Assembly (NCBI GenBank): GCA_004078665.1
Contig: SCFO01000009.1
Coordinates: forward strand, 16,477 to 80,476
Direction: 5' to 3'
Source of the DNA: Halobacillus fulvus
Lineage (GTDB): Bacteria; Bacillota; Bacilli; Bacillales; Halobacillaceae
Length of the DNA: 64,000 nt
The notes under the pieces were generated by a model. It saw nothing but the letters and a program-made list of their open reading frames with translations, had not been told where the DNA came from and searched no databases. Made by a program: the position numbers and the translations under genes. Of this stretch, positions 31,161-40,130 are shown piece by piece. How positions within the stretch are numbered: the stretch's first letter is position 1; each line of letters starts with the position of its first letter.

Positions 31161-33947
31161 TTATACATTTAAAAACTTCTCTTGAATCGTAGGTACCGAT
31201 AGGGGAGGGCTAAAAAAGTACCCCTGTATGAGATGACAGTCGTGTTTGTTCAAGTAATCGGCCTGTTCCTTTGATTCGACGCCTTCCGCAATAACATTCA
31301 GATTCAGGCTCCTTGCTAGCGTGATGATCGTGTTCGTGATCGCTGCATTATTTGAATTTGTTGTAATGTCATCGATGAACGTTTTATCAATTTTAAGTGT
31401 ATCGACCGGGAAATCTTTAAGGTATCCTAAGGAAGAATAACCGGTTCCAAAATCGTCAATCGATATTTTGATTCCCAGCTCCTTTAATTCCTGGATTGTC
31501 CGTAAGGTTTTCTTTGTATTATAAATGATTAAGTTCTCCGTCAGCTCGAGTTCCAGGTTCTCGGGTGGAAGCTGGGTCTCCTTTAAGATTTGGGAGACCA
31601 TTTCGACGAGGTCCTCCTGGTTGAACTGCTGAGGCGATAAGTTTGCGGACACGGCGACATCTGTATATCCGAGGTCATACCATTTTTTCATTTGCTTACA
31701 GGATTCCCGGATCACCCATTGTCCAAGGTCGATAATTAAACCCGTTTCCTCAGCCAGAGGAATGAATTGCTTCGGTGATAACATTCCAAGTTTCGGATGA
31801 TTCCAACGGATCAGAGCTTCAAAACCAATGATCGATGTCGTGCGGAGATCCAGTTTCGGCTGATAATAAAGAATAAATTCGTCATCATGATTCAAAGCTT
31901 TAAACAAGTCATTCTCTAATTGAATATTTTCAATGGAGTAATCTTCGAGTGAACTATTGTAGAGTTGAAATTGGTTTCCGGATAAATCTTTTGCCTTATA
32001 CATGGCGACATCGGCGTGCTTGACTAACACTTCCGCTGATGTGCCGTGATCCGGATAAATGCTGATTCCGATGCTCGTTTTGACGGCCATTTCCTGTCCC
32101 TGTACAACAAAAGGAGCATGAAAGATTTTCATGATTTCTTTCGTAATCGTTTCTACTTCTTCAACGTTTTCAACACTTGGGAGAAGAATAATGAATTCGT
32201 CGCCTCCCTGACGCGAAACGGTCGCTTCGGTCGGAATCGCTTCCTGTAGGCGGGAGGCGACCATTCTTAAAATCGAATCCCCGAAAGTATGCCCGAATGT
32301 ATCGTTGATTTTTTTGAAACGATCCAGATCTAGATACAGAACAGCGACCGAGCTTTCTTGCAGGGAGGCATACGTCAACGCCTGATTCAAACGATCCTGA
32401 AACAGCATCCGGTTCGGTATATTGGTGACGCTGTCATAATAGGCGTGATATTTAATTTTTTCCTCCATTTGTTTTCTAGAGGTGATATCTTTGAAGGTCA
32501 CAACATAGCCTACGACTGTGTCTTCTTCGCGCTGTGGGGTGATCACACATTCCGCAGGGAATTTATCTCCATTTCCCCGTGATAAAATCTGCTCGGATCG
32601 GCGATGGGATTCTTCACATTCAAGGGAAAATGTTTGGTTTTCTGATTGGTCCCAGTTAAAAATCTTTCGAAAGGATAATCCGACCAATTCATTTTCATCA
32701 TCATATCCTAGCATTTGAGTGGCGGATGGGTTGGAGAACGTAATTTCACCGTTAAGGTTCATTCCGAAAATTCCTTCTCCTGCCGAATTCAGGATCAGAT
32801 CTTTTTCACGACTGATTTGCCTCAATTCTCTGATCGCTTTGACCAGTTCATCATTTTTCTCTCGAAGTTCGGAAGTCCGGTCCTGAATGATCAATTCCTG
32901 TTTTTCCATGTAGATCAGGTTGAACAAAACAGGTGCCGTGGCATCAACAATCGATTCTGCGAGCTGAATCGCGTTCGCAGGATAAATGTAGCCTTCCTGA
33001 TCGAGGTTGGCAATGGAAATCGTTCCGAGCACTTCGCCGACAGCGATCAGAGGCAGGATATACAACCCCTTGATTTCGAAAAACTTGCATGCTTCCTGAT
33101 TGGCTCGTGGATCTACTGTAACATCCGGAATCATGATCGACTGTTTATTATAAATGACCTCTTGATACAGAGGATCATCTTTGAAGTTCACCTGGAGAGC
33201 TGCGTGCGTTTCTTTCCACTTCTCCTCATTCCAGTCGCTATGTTCACTTAGGCTTGTCGGTTTAATCTGTTTTTCGGCTATGGGATCAAGGAAGTGTGCG
33301 GCCGCATTATCGTTCTTGAGGACTCTCCCTAGGTAGTGGAAGCAACAGTCTAAAGCCTCTTTGATTGACGAGCATAAAGAAAGCTGACGAGTGACGTCTA
33401 GTAAAAGTTGTTTATCTGCGATCAATGCTTCTTTTCTTGTCAGGTCATTGGCATTACGAATCGCAACGGCGGCCATGTTGATATACGCCTGGATCGATTC
33501 GATTTCATCCGGGGTAAGGTTCATCGGAATGCCGTAATCGAACAAGAAAGCAAGGCCGTATAATTCGTCTTCGTAGGAGAGAGGTGCTACTAACAGGGAG
33601 CTTATTTTGAAGGCTTCAATAGCCCTCTTATCCGGCCGATCATCCTGAGAGGTGTCCGGAATATATATTGTTTCGTTGGTATCAATGACTTCTTTTGCAA
33701 GCGGATCTTGTTCAGGATCGATGACGTGCATATCGAGCGTCATGCCTGCGATGGTTTCTGGCTTCCCGACATATCCACGAAAAGTACCGTCCCCTTGTGG
33801 TAAATAAATGCCTACTGAGTCGCATTGGACAATCTCCTCGGAGATGGCTGTCACCACATGTTCCAAGGCTTCACTCAGTTCTAAGTTTGTATTGATCAAT
33901 TTTGTGATTTGGGCAAGACGGGAATATCTGGATTGCTCATCAGCCAT
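31161..33947 (-). CDS. GAF-GAF-PAS-GGDEF-EAL cyclic-di-GMP protein
   Basis: 928 residues from the ATG at 33947 (TGGAGG upstream); an upstream in-frame start at 34031 has none. Order: GAF 1 (about 15-165), GAF 2 (about 180-345), short coiled coil, PAS (about 380-490), GGDEF (about 500-655; RQGGDEFIILL intact), EAL (about 670-920; GFEALIRW, ELTEN, DDFGTGYSSLGYL, IAEGVE). Both catalytic domains keep their signatures, so it could make or break c-di-GMP; in such tandems one activity often dominates. No membrane segment, so it is a cytoplasmic sensor. The leader 33948-34113 has no other gene. Confidence 0.9.
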   Translation of the reverse strand: MADEQSRYSRLAQITKLINTNLELSEALEHVVTAISEEIVQCDSVGIYLPQGDGTFRGYVGKPETIAGMTLDMHVIDPEQDPLAKEVIDTNETIYIPDTSQDDRPDKRAIEAFKISSLLVAPLSYEDELYGLAFLFDYGIPMNLTPDEIESIQAYINMAAVAIRNANDLTRKEALIADKQLLLDVTRQLSLCSSIKEALDCCFHYLGRVLKNDNAAAHFLDPIAEKQIKPTSLSEHSDWNEEKWKETHAALQVNFKDDPLYQEVIYNKQSIMIPDVTVDPRANQEACKFFEIKGLYILPLIAVGEVLGTISIANLDQEGYIYPANAIQLAESIVDATAPVLFNLIYMEKQELIIQDRTSELREKNDELVKAIRELRQISREKDLILNSAGEGIFGMNLNGEITFSNPSATQMLGYDDENELVGLSFRKIFNWDQSENQTFSLECEESHRRSEQILSRGNGDKFPAECVITPQREEDTVVGYVVTFKDITSRKQMEEKIKYHAYYDSVTNIPNRMLFQDRLNQALTYASLQESSVAVLYLDLDRFKKINDTFGHTFGDSILRMVASRLQEAIPTEATVSRQGGDEFIILLPSVENVEEVETITKEIMKIFHAPFVVQGQEMAVKTSIGISIYPDHGTSAEVLVKHADVAMYKAKDLSGNQFQLYNSSLEDYSIENIQLENDLFKALNHDDEFILYYQPKLDLRTTSIIGFEALIRWNHPKLGMLSPKQFIPLAEETGLIIDLGQWVIRESCKQMKKWYDLGYTDVAVSANLSPQQFNQEDLVEMVSQILKETQLPPENLELELTENLIIYNTKKTLRTIQELKELGIKISIDDFGTGYSSLGYLKDFPVDTLKIDKTFIDDITTNSNNAAITNTIITLARSLNLNVIAEGVESKEQADYLNKHDCHLIQGYFFSPPLSVPTIQEKFLNV

Positions 33948-34113
33948 AGAAAAACCTCCATTATGGTTGTATTTAGTTATAATTCGACTTTTTTCTGGAA
34001 ATCTCCTGCCACAATCTGGACCGTTCCTCACAATGATCCATAAGTAGAACGCCTAAAGGCCTTAATCACTGGGCTAAAAAGCGGATATGTGGCAAACTGC
34101 TACGCTTCTATAT

Positions 34114-34149
34114 AAAAGAGGCACAAAAGCAGGGCTTTTGTGCCTCTTT
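34114..34149 (-). terminator. Intrinsic terminator of padR-chrA
   Basis: AAAGAGGCACAAAAGC / GCTTTTGTGCCTCTTT, 16 perfect pairs. Confidence 0.85.
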
Positions 34150-34193
34150 CCCTCTTTTATTAATATCGGAGATAAAGAGAGGGACTTAAATGT

Positions 34194-35369
34194 TTATAGA
34201 AAACCGAGAACCGTTCCGCCAGCAAGGCCGATCAGTACAATCGCCCAGGCAGGGACTTTAAAGAAATGAAGCAAAGCAAAAAGCACGGCAGCAAGGGCGA
34301 AATCTGATCCGTTCAGAATCGAGCTTGTGATGACTGGATCATAAAAAGCGGCGATCAGAATTCCTACAACACTAGCGTTTACGCCTGTCAAAACACCTTG
34401 AAAAGCAGGCCGTGTCCGTAATTCATTCAAGAATGGAAGAGCGGCTAATAGGAACAAGAAGGAAGGCAAGAAGATGCCAGCCGTCGCCACAAGAGCTCCG
34501 GGGATTCCTTCCATGATCGTTCCCAGATAACTGGAGAACGTAAACAATGGACCAGGTACGGCTTGTGCCATTCCATATCCGGCCAGGAATTCGTTGGCAT
34601 TCATCCAACCTGTCGGTACGACTTCACGTTCAAGCATAGGAAGTACGACGTGACCGCCTCCAAATACGAGAGAACCGACACGGAAAAAGGTGTCAAAAAT
34701 TTGGATCAAAGCATTTTCCGTTGTTCTGGCAAGGATGGGAAGTAAAGCGAGCAAGCTGACAAGCACAGCCAGTGCACCGACTCCGACCTTTTTAGAAAAA
34801 GTGACGGGGAGGGGCTGAACTTTAGATTCCACTTTAGAGAACATCTTCCATCCGAACAATCCTGCAGCAAGAATGATTAATAGCTGCATCCAGGCGGAAG
34901 GGAAGAGTAGAAGAATAACGGCTGCAATCATTGCGATTAAAATTCTTGGACGGTCTGGAGTCAATTTCTTTCCGAGTCCAATAACCGCATGTAATACGAC
35001 AGCTGCGGCTACCACTTTCAAACTTTGAATGAAAGAGGCGTCTGCAAGGTCGTATGTCTGATACATGAGCGCAAAAAGAACGAGGACGATAATTGATGGA
35101 ACTGTAAAGCCGAACCATGAGACGAGTCCGCCCAAAAATCCACCGCGCAACATCCCGATCGCAATACCGACCTGACTGCTGGCAGGTCCAGGAAGAAACT
35201 GACAGAGCGCGATGATATCGGCATACATTTTATCATCGAGCCATTTTCTGCGGTCGATGTATTCATCCTTAAAATAAGCCAAGTGAGCCACAGGGCCTCC
35301 GAAAGAGGTGAACCCAAGCTTAGTTGAGGCCTTGAAAATTTCCAGTAATGATCCTTTGGGTTTAGACAT
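34194..35369 (-). CDS. chrA: Chromate transporter ChrA
   Basis: 391 residues from the ATG at 35369, with GGAGGAAAAC upstream. Two CHR halves: FTSFGGPVAHLAYFKDEYI with CQFLPGPASSQVGIAIGMLRGG in the first, and VGSLVFGGGHVVLPMLEREVV with MAQAVPGPLFTFSSYLG in the second; about ten hydrophobic segments. The long ChrA type exports chromate by exchange or proton coupling. The start codon overlaps the padR stop as TAATG, so the two are translationally coupled. Confidence 0.9.
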   Translation of the reverse strand: MSKPKGSLLEIFKASTKLGFTSFGGPVAHLAYFKDEYIDRRKWLDDKMYADIIALCQFLPGPASSQVGIAIGMLRGGFLGGLVSWFGFTVPSIIVLVLFALMYQTYDLADASFIQSLKVVAAAVVLHAVIGLGKKLTPDRPRILIAMIAAVILLLFPSAWMQLLIILAAGLFGWKMFSKVESKVQPLPVTFSKKVGVGALAVLVSLLALLPILARTTENALIQIFDTFFRVGSLVFGGGHVVLPMLEREVVPTGWMNANEFLAGYGMAQAVPGPLFTFSSYLGTIMEGIPGALVATAGIFLPSFLFLLAALPFLNELRTRPAFQGVLTGVNASVVGILIAAFYDPVITSSILNGSDFALAAVLFALLHFFKVPAWAIVLIGLAGGTVLGFL

Positions 35370-35686
35370 TATGTTTTCCTCCAATCTTCATCGAGTACTT
35401 CTTCGGCAAGCTCGCGAATCTGATGTTTAGCTTCCGCTAACAGTTCACGGCCTTCCTCGGTGATGGTGTAATATTTCCGGACCTTTCCGTTGACGTTTTC
35501 TTCGAATTTTTCAAGAAAACCATTGGAATGGAGCTGTTTTAACGTAGGATATAGAGTTCCAGGGCTGACTTTATAGCCATGGGAAGCGAGCTCTTCCATG
35601 AGAAACGCTCCATAAATCGGTTCAAGATCGGCATGATATAAAATATGGATCTTAATGGAACCGAGAAAGAAGTCGCGTAGCATCAT
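35369..35686 (-). CDS. PadR-family repressor of chrA
   Basis: 105 residues from the ATG at 35686 (GAGAGGTGAGG upstream; 35683 and the GTG at 35692 are alternatives). Winged helix: MLRDFFLGSIKIHILYHADLEPIYGAFLMEELASHGYKVSPGTLYPTLKQLHSNGFLEKF, then KVRKYYTITEEGRELLAEAK and a short C-terminal helix. PadR proteins next to ChrA act as its repressors, sensing chromate or redox state. It shares TAATG with chrA and has a dyad operator upstream. Confidence 0.88.
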   Translation of the reverse strand: MMLRDFFLGSIKIHILYHADLEPIYGAFLMEELASHGYKVSPGTLYPTLKQLHSNGFLEKFEENVNGKVRKYYTITEEGRELLAEAKHQIRELAEEVLDEDWRKT

Positions 35687-35696
35687 CCTCACCTCT

Positions 35697-35730
35697 CATT
35701 ATCGATTTTCGATATCAATATACGATAATG
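35697..35730 (-). promoter_or_regulatory. PadR operator
   Basis: CATTATCG and CGATAATG, perfect 8-bp arms 18 bases apart, with further ATCGAT/ATCGATAT-like dyads inside. Lies 10 bases before padR. Confidence 0.6.
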
Positions 35731-35780
35731 GTGAAGAAATTTCAATTCTCGACGAGTAAATTTACGCAATCTTAACATTC

Positions 35781-35809
35781 TTGATTTAAAGGTAAGTGAA
35801 CGCTATACT
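35781..35809 (+). promoter_or_regulatory. Sigma-A promoter of the Fur-box gene
   Basis: TTGATT, 17-base spacer, TATACT, 51 bases before the start codon at 35861. Confidence 0.75.
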
Positions 35810-35818
35810 TGAAATTAG

Positions 35819-35837
35819 TGATAATGATTCTCATTTA
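35819..35837 (+). promoter_or_regulatory. Fur box
   Basis: TGATAATGATTCTCATTTA closely matches the Fur consensus GATAATGATTCTCATTATC and sits just downstream of the -10 box, where Fur binding would block initiation. Confidence 0.8.
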
Positions 35838-35860
35838 ATGAGGTGTAGGGAGGAAACGGA

Positions 35861-36844
35861 ATGAGCGAGTTGTACGATGTAACGATCATCGGTGGGGGAA
35901 CGACCGGTTTATATACAGCGTTTTATAGCGGAATGAGAGAATTGAAAACGAAAGTGATCGAATATCAACCCAATCTGGGTGGGAAGGTTTCCTTTTTTTA
36001 CCCCGAGAAAAAAATTTTTGATGTCGGTGGATTTCTTGGAGTTACAGGAGAAGACTTGGTAAAAAAAGTGGAAGAACAAGCTCTGTTTGTTCAACCGACG
36101 ATTGTGACAGGCGAAAAGATTGAAGCGATTGAAAAGCAGGAGGACGAGACGTTTCAATTGATTAGTACCGGAGGAGAGATGCATTATTCCAAGTCCGTGA
36201 TCGTCGCTTCCGGTATGGGAACGTTCGATATGCAGCCGCTTGGTGTCGAAGGCAGTGAGAAGTATGACAATAATCAAATTCATTACACGATCCAAAACAT
36301 TCAGCAGTATGCCGGAAAGAAGATGACAGTGGTTTCTTCCAGCCGTGTAGGGATCGACTGGTCACTGGCGCTAGAGAGGGTTGCATCATCTGTCCGTCTC
36401 ATCAATCATACCGACCAGTTCAAAGCGGTATATGAGCATGATATGGAAAACTTGGAGAACTCTTCGGTGGGCGTGTACAGAAACACAAAGATCGAGAAAT
36501 TGAATGGAGATGATCGGAAACTGGAGAGCATCAAGCTCAATAATAACGAGGAGCTCGATACCGATCACATCCTCGTTTATGAAGGCCTCCATATTGAAAA
36601 GAGCCTGTATGACCAGTGGGGACTTGAAACGGATAAAGGGCGGATTCCAGTCGGGACAGACATGTGTTCGAACAGAGAAGGAGTCTTCGTTGCAGGAGAT
36701 GCCGCCATTTACCCTAGTAAGACGATGCTGATTGCGTCCGGTTTCAATGAGGCGATGGCTGCGGTGAACAGCGCCGCCAAGTATTTGGATCCAAAAGCAA
36801 AATCGCAAGTTTACAGTACAGTGATTTATAAATATCACAAATAA
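35861..36844 (+). CDS. YumC/TrxB-type flavoprotein, iron-regulated, with altered NADPH motif
   Basis: 327 residues, AGGGAGGAAACGG before the ATG. FAD site VTIIGGGTTGLYTAFYSGM and the YPEKKIFDVGGFLGVTGEDL segment match ferredoxin/flavodoxin-NADP reductases of the YumC type, as does the C-terminal GVFVAGDAAIYPSKTMLIASGFNEAMAAVNSA. The second dinucleotide motif, normally VVGGGDSAVDWA-like, reads MTVVSSSRVGIDWSLAL: the three glycines are serines, so NADPH binding may be lost or changed. The Fur box implies synthesis under iron limitation, for example to reduce a ferric siderophore or a flavodoxin. Confidence 0.85.
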   Translation: MSELYDVTIIGGGTTGLYTAFYSGMRELKTKVIEYQPNLGGKVSFFYPEKKIFDVGGFLGVTGEDLVKKVEEQALFVQPTIVTGEKIEAIEKQEDETFQLISTGGEMHYSKSVIVASGMGTFDMQPLGVEGSEKYDNNQIHYTIQNIQQYAGKKMTVVSSSRVGIDWSLALERVASSVRLINHTDQFKAVYEHDMENLENSSVGVYRNTKIEKLNGDDRKLESIKLNNNEELDTDHILVYEGLHIEKSLYDQWGLETDKGRIPVGTDMCSNREGVFVAGDAAIYPSKTMLIASGFNEAMAAVNSAAKYLDPKAKSQVYSTVIYKYHK

Positions 36845-36860
36845 GGCAGTGCGAGACATG

Positions 36861-36908
36861 AAAAAACGCATGAGACCCAGATGTTTTCATCTGGTCCATG
36901 CGTTTTTT
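36861..36908. terminator. Bidirectional intrinsic terminator
   Basis: AAAAAACGCATG / CATGCGTTTTTT outer stem plus an inner CAGATG/CATCTG stem, between convergent genes. Confidence 0.85.
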
Positions 36909-36946
36909 CATCGGTTAGAGCATCCGCCTGTGTGTTTCAGGCTTTT

Positions 36947-37348
36947 TTAACTGGATGTTATCGACAAAGGGTTTTGTACCCCTGCTTCAATATAGGAACG
37001 GACCAGCTTCCAACCTTCTGCTTCTTTTTTAAATGTGTCGAAGAAAAGGTTGGACGTTGGCATTTGTTCCCCATCGATTGTGAGGGAAACCCAAAAGGCT
37101 GCCATCCACTCATTGTCTTTCGTTTGGGTAATCGAATGGTCCGTGTACGTCCAGGTTGTTTCAAAATTTTCAAAGTGCTCGAAAGCTTCTTTCCATCCTT
37201 GAACGGATTCTGTGTAACCATAATCGACAGCTTCCCCTTGGCGGACTTCTCTCGCTTGAAAACCCTCTGAAATCGTCGTTTTTAAATAGTCTAAATCATG
37301 GTTCCCAGCTCGCTCTTTAAATTCTTCAAAAAAGGATAAAAAATCCAT
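36947..37348 (-). CDS. SnoaL/NTF2-like protein
   Basis: 133 residues from the ATG at 37348 with AGAGGTGATGA upstream. Pattern of an alpha+beta cone: helices FFEEFKERAGNHDLDYLKTTIS, then YGYTESVQGWKEAFEHFENFETTWTYTDHSI and strand pairs ending in FKKEAEGWKLVRSYIEAG. Such proteins are small isomerase or scaffold folds and are often unassigned. It lies 49 bases downstream of the metC-linked small ORF with no terminator between, so it may be the last gene of the S-box transcript. Confidence 0.7.
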   Translation of the reverse strand: MDFLSFFEEFKERAGNHDLDYLKTTISEGFQAREVRQGEAVDYGYTESVQGWKEAFEHFENFETTWTYTDHSITQTKDNEWMAAFWVSLTIDGEQMPTSNLFFDTFKKEAEGWKLVRSYIEAGVQNPLSITSS

Positions 37349-37397
37349 TTCATCACCTCTGTACATAAGGTTCGACAGGCGATTCCAAATCCCTTCC

Positions 37398-37502
37398 TTA
37401 ATAAACATTAAAGTAGCAGGCTTCTGGATGAGCGAAGACCATCGCTTTCACAGACGCTTCCGCCTCCATCTCCGACCAGTGTTTTTTATTGTAACGCTTC
37501 AT
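37398..37502 (-). CDS. 34-residue ORF translationally coupled to metC
   Basis: ATG at 37502 overlaps the metC TGA as ATGA; the frame runs 34 codons to a TAA at 37398. Sequence starts MKRYNKKHWSEMEAEASVKA and ends HPEACYFNVY: charged, with one Cys and one Trp and no membrane segment. Its GGGAGG is 17 bases upstream, so expression would depend on metC translation. The ATGA overlap and balanced composition argue for a real product, but the short length makes chance possible. No family recognised. Confidence 0.5.
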   Translation of the reverse strand: MKRYNKKHWSEMEAEASVKAMVFAHPEACYFNVY

Positions 37503-38695
37503 TTAACTTCACTTCGCATCCTCCCGTTTAAAAAAAGTCGCTGCTGCTTCAAGTGGCTTAACGCCTGCTTGAAGTCTTTTATTAAGTCATCCGGGTTCTC
37601 AAGACCAACAGAGAGTCTCAACAGACCATCTGTAATGCCACGATCTATTCTTTCCTGCTTCGGCATGGACGCATGAGACATCCTCGCCGGATAAGAAAGG
37701 ATCGATTCAACCGCACCTAAGCTGACAGCAAATACCGGAATTTCAACCTGCTTTGTAAACTGGCGGACGGCTTCTTCATCTTTAAGCCTGAAAGAAAGCA
37801 CAGCCCCGGGACCGTCTGCCTGGTATTTGTGTGTTGAGCTTCCCGGGTGAGATGAAAATCCCGGATAATACACGTCTTCTACAACAGGGTGGCTCTGTAA
37901 AAAGGATGCAATTTTAAGAGCGGATTGCGAAGACTGTGTGATTCGACAGTGTAAGGTTTTCAGACCTCTCAGCACGAGCCAGCAATCGTGCGGTCCAAGA
38001 ATAGACCCAAAGGAGTTTTGTAGAAAACCTAGACGCTCTGCGATTTCCGGATGATTCGTTGCCGCAAGACCCGCCACGACATCGCTGTGCCCGGCGATGA
38101 ACTTGGTCGCGCTGTGCAAGACGAGATCCGCCCCTAAATCTAGTGGACGCTGAAGGACGGGGGTCATAAACGTGTTGTCGACAAAAGTCAGGCACCCGTT
38201 CGCTTTCGCGAGTTTTGTCACTGCCCGGATGTCCGTGATGTTCAACAAGGGATTGGACGGTGTTTCGATGTACACCACTTTCGTATTCGGCTGAATGGAA
38301 GTGGCTACATCGTGAAGGTCCGTCATGTCGACAAACGTGTGGTCGATTCCAAATCGGACAAGAACATCATGGATCATACGGAACGTCCCGCCGTACACGT
38401 CCTTTGAAATGACGACATGATCTCCTTGTGACAGAAGCATGAAAGCCGTAGAAATAGCGGCCATTCCGGAAGCAAAAGCGTAGCCGTCTGTCCCATTTTC
38501 AAGTTCGGCAATCGTCTGTTCGAGCGCTTCTCTTGTCGGGTTTCCGGATCGGCTGTAATCATATGCACCTGGATGGTCGAAGTCCTGCTGGTGAAACGTA
38601 GACGCCTGCTGGACAGGGATGCTGACCGCACCTGTATCTGGATCGAACTTATGATCATTGTGAAGTAACCGTGTTTGGAAAGAATGATGGCTCAT
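37499..38695 (-). CDS. metC: Cystathionine beta-lyase MetC
   Basis: 398 residues from the ATG at 38695, with AAGGAGGAGACG upstream. Cys/Met-metabolism PLP enzyme: YDYSRSGNPTREALEQTIAELE, FASGMAAISTAF, PSNPLLNITD and the PLP lysine in LVLHSATKFIAGHSDVVAG. Cleaves cystathionine to homocysteine, pyruvate and ammonia. Its ATG overlaps the metI TGA by four bases, as in the B. subtilis metI-metC operon, and the pair is under an S-box. Confidence 0.9.
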   Translation of the reverse strand: MSHHSFQTRLLHNDHKFDPDTGAVSIPVQQASTFHQQDFDHPGAYDYSRSGNPTREALEQTIAELENGTDGYAFASGMAAISTAFMLLSQGDHVVISKDVYGGTFRMIHDVLVRFGIDHTFVDMTDLHDVATSIQPNTKVVYIETPSNPLLNITDIRAVTKLAKANGCLTFVDNTFMTPVLQRPLDLGADLVLHSATKFIAGHSDVVAGLAATNHPEIAERLGFLQNSFGSILGPHDCWLVLRGLKTLHCRITQSSQSALKIASFLQSHPVVEDVYYPGFSSHPGSSTHKYQADGPGAVLSFRLKDEEAVRQFTKQVEIPVFAVSLGAVESILSYPARMSHASMPKQERIDRGITDGLLRLSVGLENPDDLIKDFKQALSHLKQQRLFLNGRMRSEVK

Positions 38696-39807
38696 CGAAT
38701 CGTCTCCTCCTTGAATACAGATAATGTTTGTTCCAAATCCTGAATCAGATCGTCGACATGTTCGACTCCGACTGAAAAACGGAGCAGGCGATTGCAAACA
38801 CCGTAACGGGTTCGGGTTTCTTCAGGGATATCCGCATGTGTTTGTGTCGCAGGATACGTGATGAAGCTTTCGACACCTCCGAGACTTTCAGCGAAGCTGA
38901 TGACCTTCAGCGTTTGCAAAAAAGGATCAATCCAGTCCTCTGAGCGAAGACGGAAAGACACCATCCCGCCTTTTCCTGGATAGAGGACATCTGTCACGGC
39001 TTCATGGTTTTCCAAATATTCTACGATGGCTTTAGCGTTCGCTTCATGCTGCCTCATCCGGAGTGGAAGTGTCTTCATCCCTCTCATTAACAGCCAGGAG
39101 TCGAAAGGGGAGAGGACAGCTCCTGATGTATTCTGATTGAACGCGAGCTCCTCGCATAGCTCTGTTCCTTTCGCTACCAGCAGTCCGGCAAGGACGTCAT
39201 TGTGTCCGCCTAAATATTTTGTAGCACTATGAATAACAATGTCAGCTCCTTGAGCAATTGGCTGCTGAAGAAAAGGGGTGTACAACGTGTTATCTACAAT
39301 AACGAGGAGGTCGTGAGCTTTTGCCCTTCTTGAGATTTCTTCAATATCTGCCACATGCATAAGCGGGTTGGTCGGTGTCTCCAGGTAAATCGCCCTCGTC
39401 TTCGTCGTAATTTTGTCCTCGAGAGTTGTTACATCATGGCTATCCCAGTAGTGGAAGGTGATGTCGTATTTATCGGACAGCTGTTCGAACAAACGGTAGG
39501 TGCCCCCGTATAAATCTTCTGAGACGATCAGTTCATCACCCGTCCGGAAAAGGGAGAGAATCGTCTGGATCGCGGCCATTCCTGAGCTGAAGGCGAAGCC
39601 GGCATCCGCGCCTTCGATTTCTGCAATATGCTGTTCTAAAACCTGTCGTGTCGGGTTTCCGGTCCTTGCGTAATCATACCCTGTCGATTGACCGATCCCC
39701 TTATGTTTATACGGGGTGGAGAAATAGACGGGCGGGTTGATCGCCCCTGTCGGATCATGGCTAGAAAGGCCGGTTCGCACGAATTTTGTATCTAAGTGAG
39801 TAGACAT
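38692..39807 (-). CDS. metI: Cystathionine gamma-synthase/O-acetylhomoserine thiolyase MetI
   Basis: 371 residues, AAAGGAGAATG before the ATG. GYDYARTGNPTRQVLEQHIAEIEG, FSSGMAAIQTIL, PTNPLMHVAD and the PLP lysine in IVIHSATKYLGGHNDVLAG. Condenses O-acetylhomoserine with cysteine (or sulfide) on the way to methionine. First gene of the S-box operon; transcription would be cut short when SAM is plentiful. Confidence 0.92.
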   Translation of the reverse strand: MSTHLDTKFVRTGLSSHDPTGAINPPVYFSTPYKHKGIGQSTGYDYARTGNPTRQVLEQHIAEIEGADAGFAFSSGMAAIQTILSLFRTGDELIVSEDLYGGTYRLFEQLSDKYDITFHYWDSHDVTTLEDKITTKTRAIYLETPTNPLMHVADIEEISRRAKAHDLLVIVDNTLYTPFLQQPIAQGADIVIHSATKYLGGHNDVLAGLLVAKGTELCEELAFNQNTSGAVLSPFDSWLLMRGMKTLPLRMRQHEANAKAIVEYLENHEAVTDVLYPGKGGMVSFRLRSEDWIDPFLQTLKVISFAESLGGVESFITYPATQTHADIPEETRTRYGVCNRLLRFSVGVEHVDDLIQDLEQTLSVFKEETIR

Positions 39808-39844
39808 CGGGCATTCTCCTTTACGTTCCGATTAAAAATAAAAA

Positions 39845-39869
39845 AAGCCTTCTTACGAGAAGAAGGCTT
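39845..39869 (-). terminator. S-box terminator
   Basis: AAGCCTTCTT / AAGAAGGCTT stem with a long T-run on the minus strand; expression platform of the riboswitch. Confidence 0.9.
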
Positions 39870-39887
39870 GGGTATGGTATGCTCTTC

Positions 39888-39998
39888 TTCTCATCTTCCA
39901 AGTTGAATACCAACTTGCTGGATTTAGCACCTTTCTGGTATCGACCAGTGGTTGCTGAAGCGTCACAGGGCCAGTCCCTCGGCTTCTCTCGATAAGAA
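39888..39998 (-). ncRNA. SAM-I riboswitch (S-box)
   Basis: On the minus strand the leader shows the conserved parts in order: TTCTTATCGAGAG (P1 and start), GAAGCCGAGGGACTGGCCC, GAAGCGTCACAGG-complement region giving GTGACGCTTCAGCAACC, AAGGTGCTAAATCCAGCAAG, then GATGAGAA closing P1. SAM binding favours the downstream terminator at 39845-39869 and so represses metI-metC. Confidence 0.95.
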
Positions 39999-40111
39999 AA
40001 TGTAACGTATAGTATTTTTTTGTAAAAAATCTTGTTCCTTACTCTACACTACTCACATGCATTTGACAATAGAACTAAAGGAATTTTTTGAATTTTCATC
40101 CATGACAAAAA

Positions 40112-40130
40112 AGAAGGCGGATTGCCTTCT
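40112..40130 (-). terminator. Terminator of the small membrane protein gene
   Basis: AGAAGGC / GCCTTCT with 5-base loop, overlapping the stop codon, then TTTTTT on the minus strand. Confidence 0.75.

Noticed and set aside
32715-33251. 178-codon antisense ORF within the GGDEF-EAL gene
   Set aside because: Opposite to a well-supported multidomain gene; composition is that of a complementary shadow frame.
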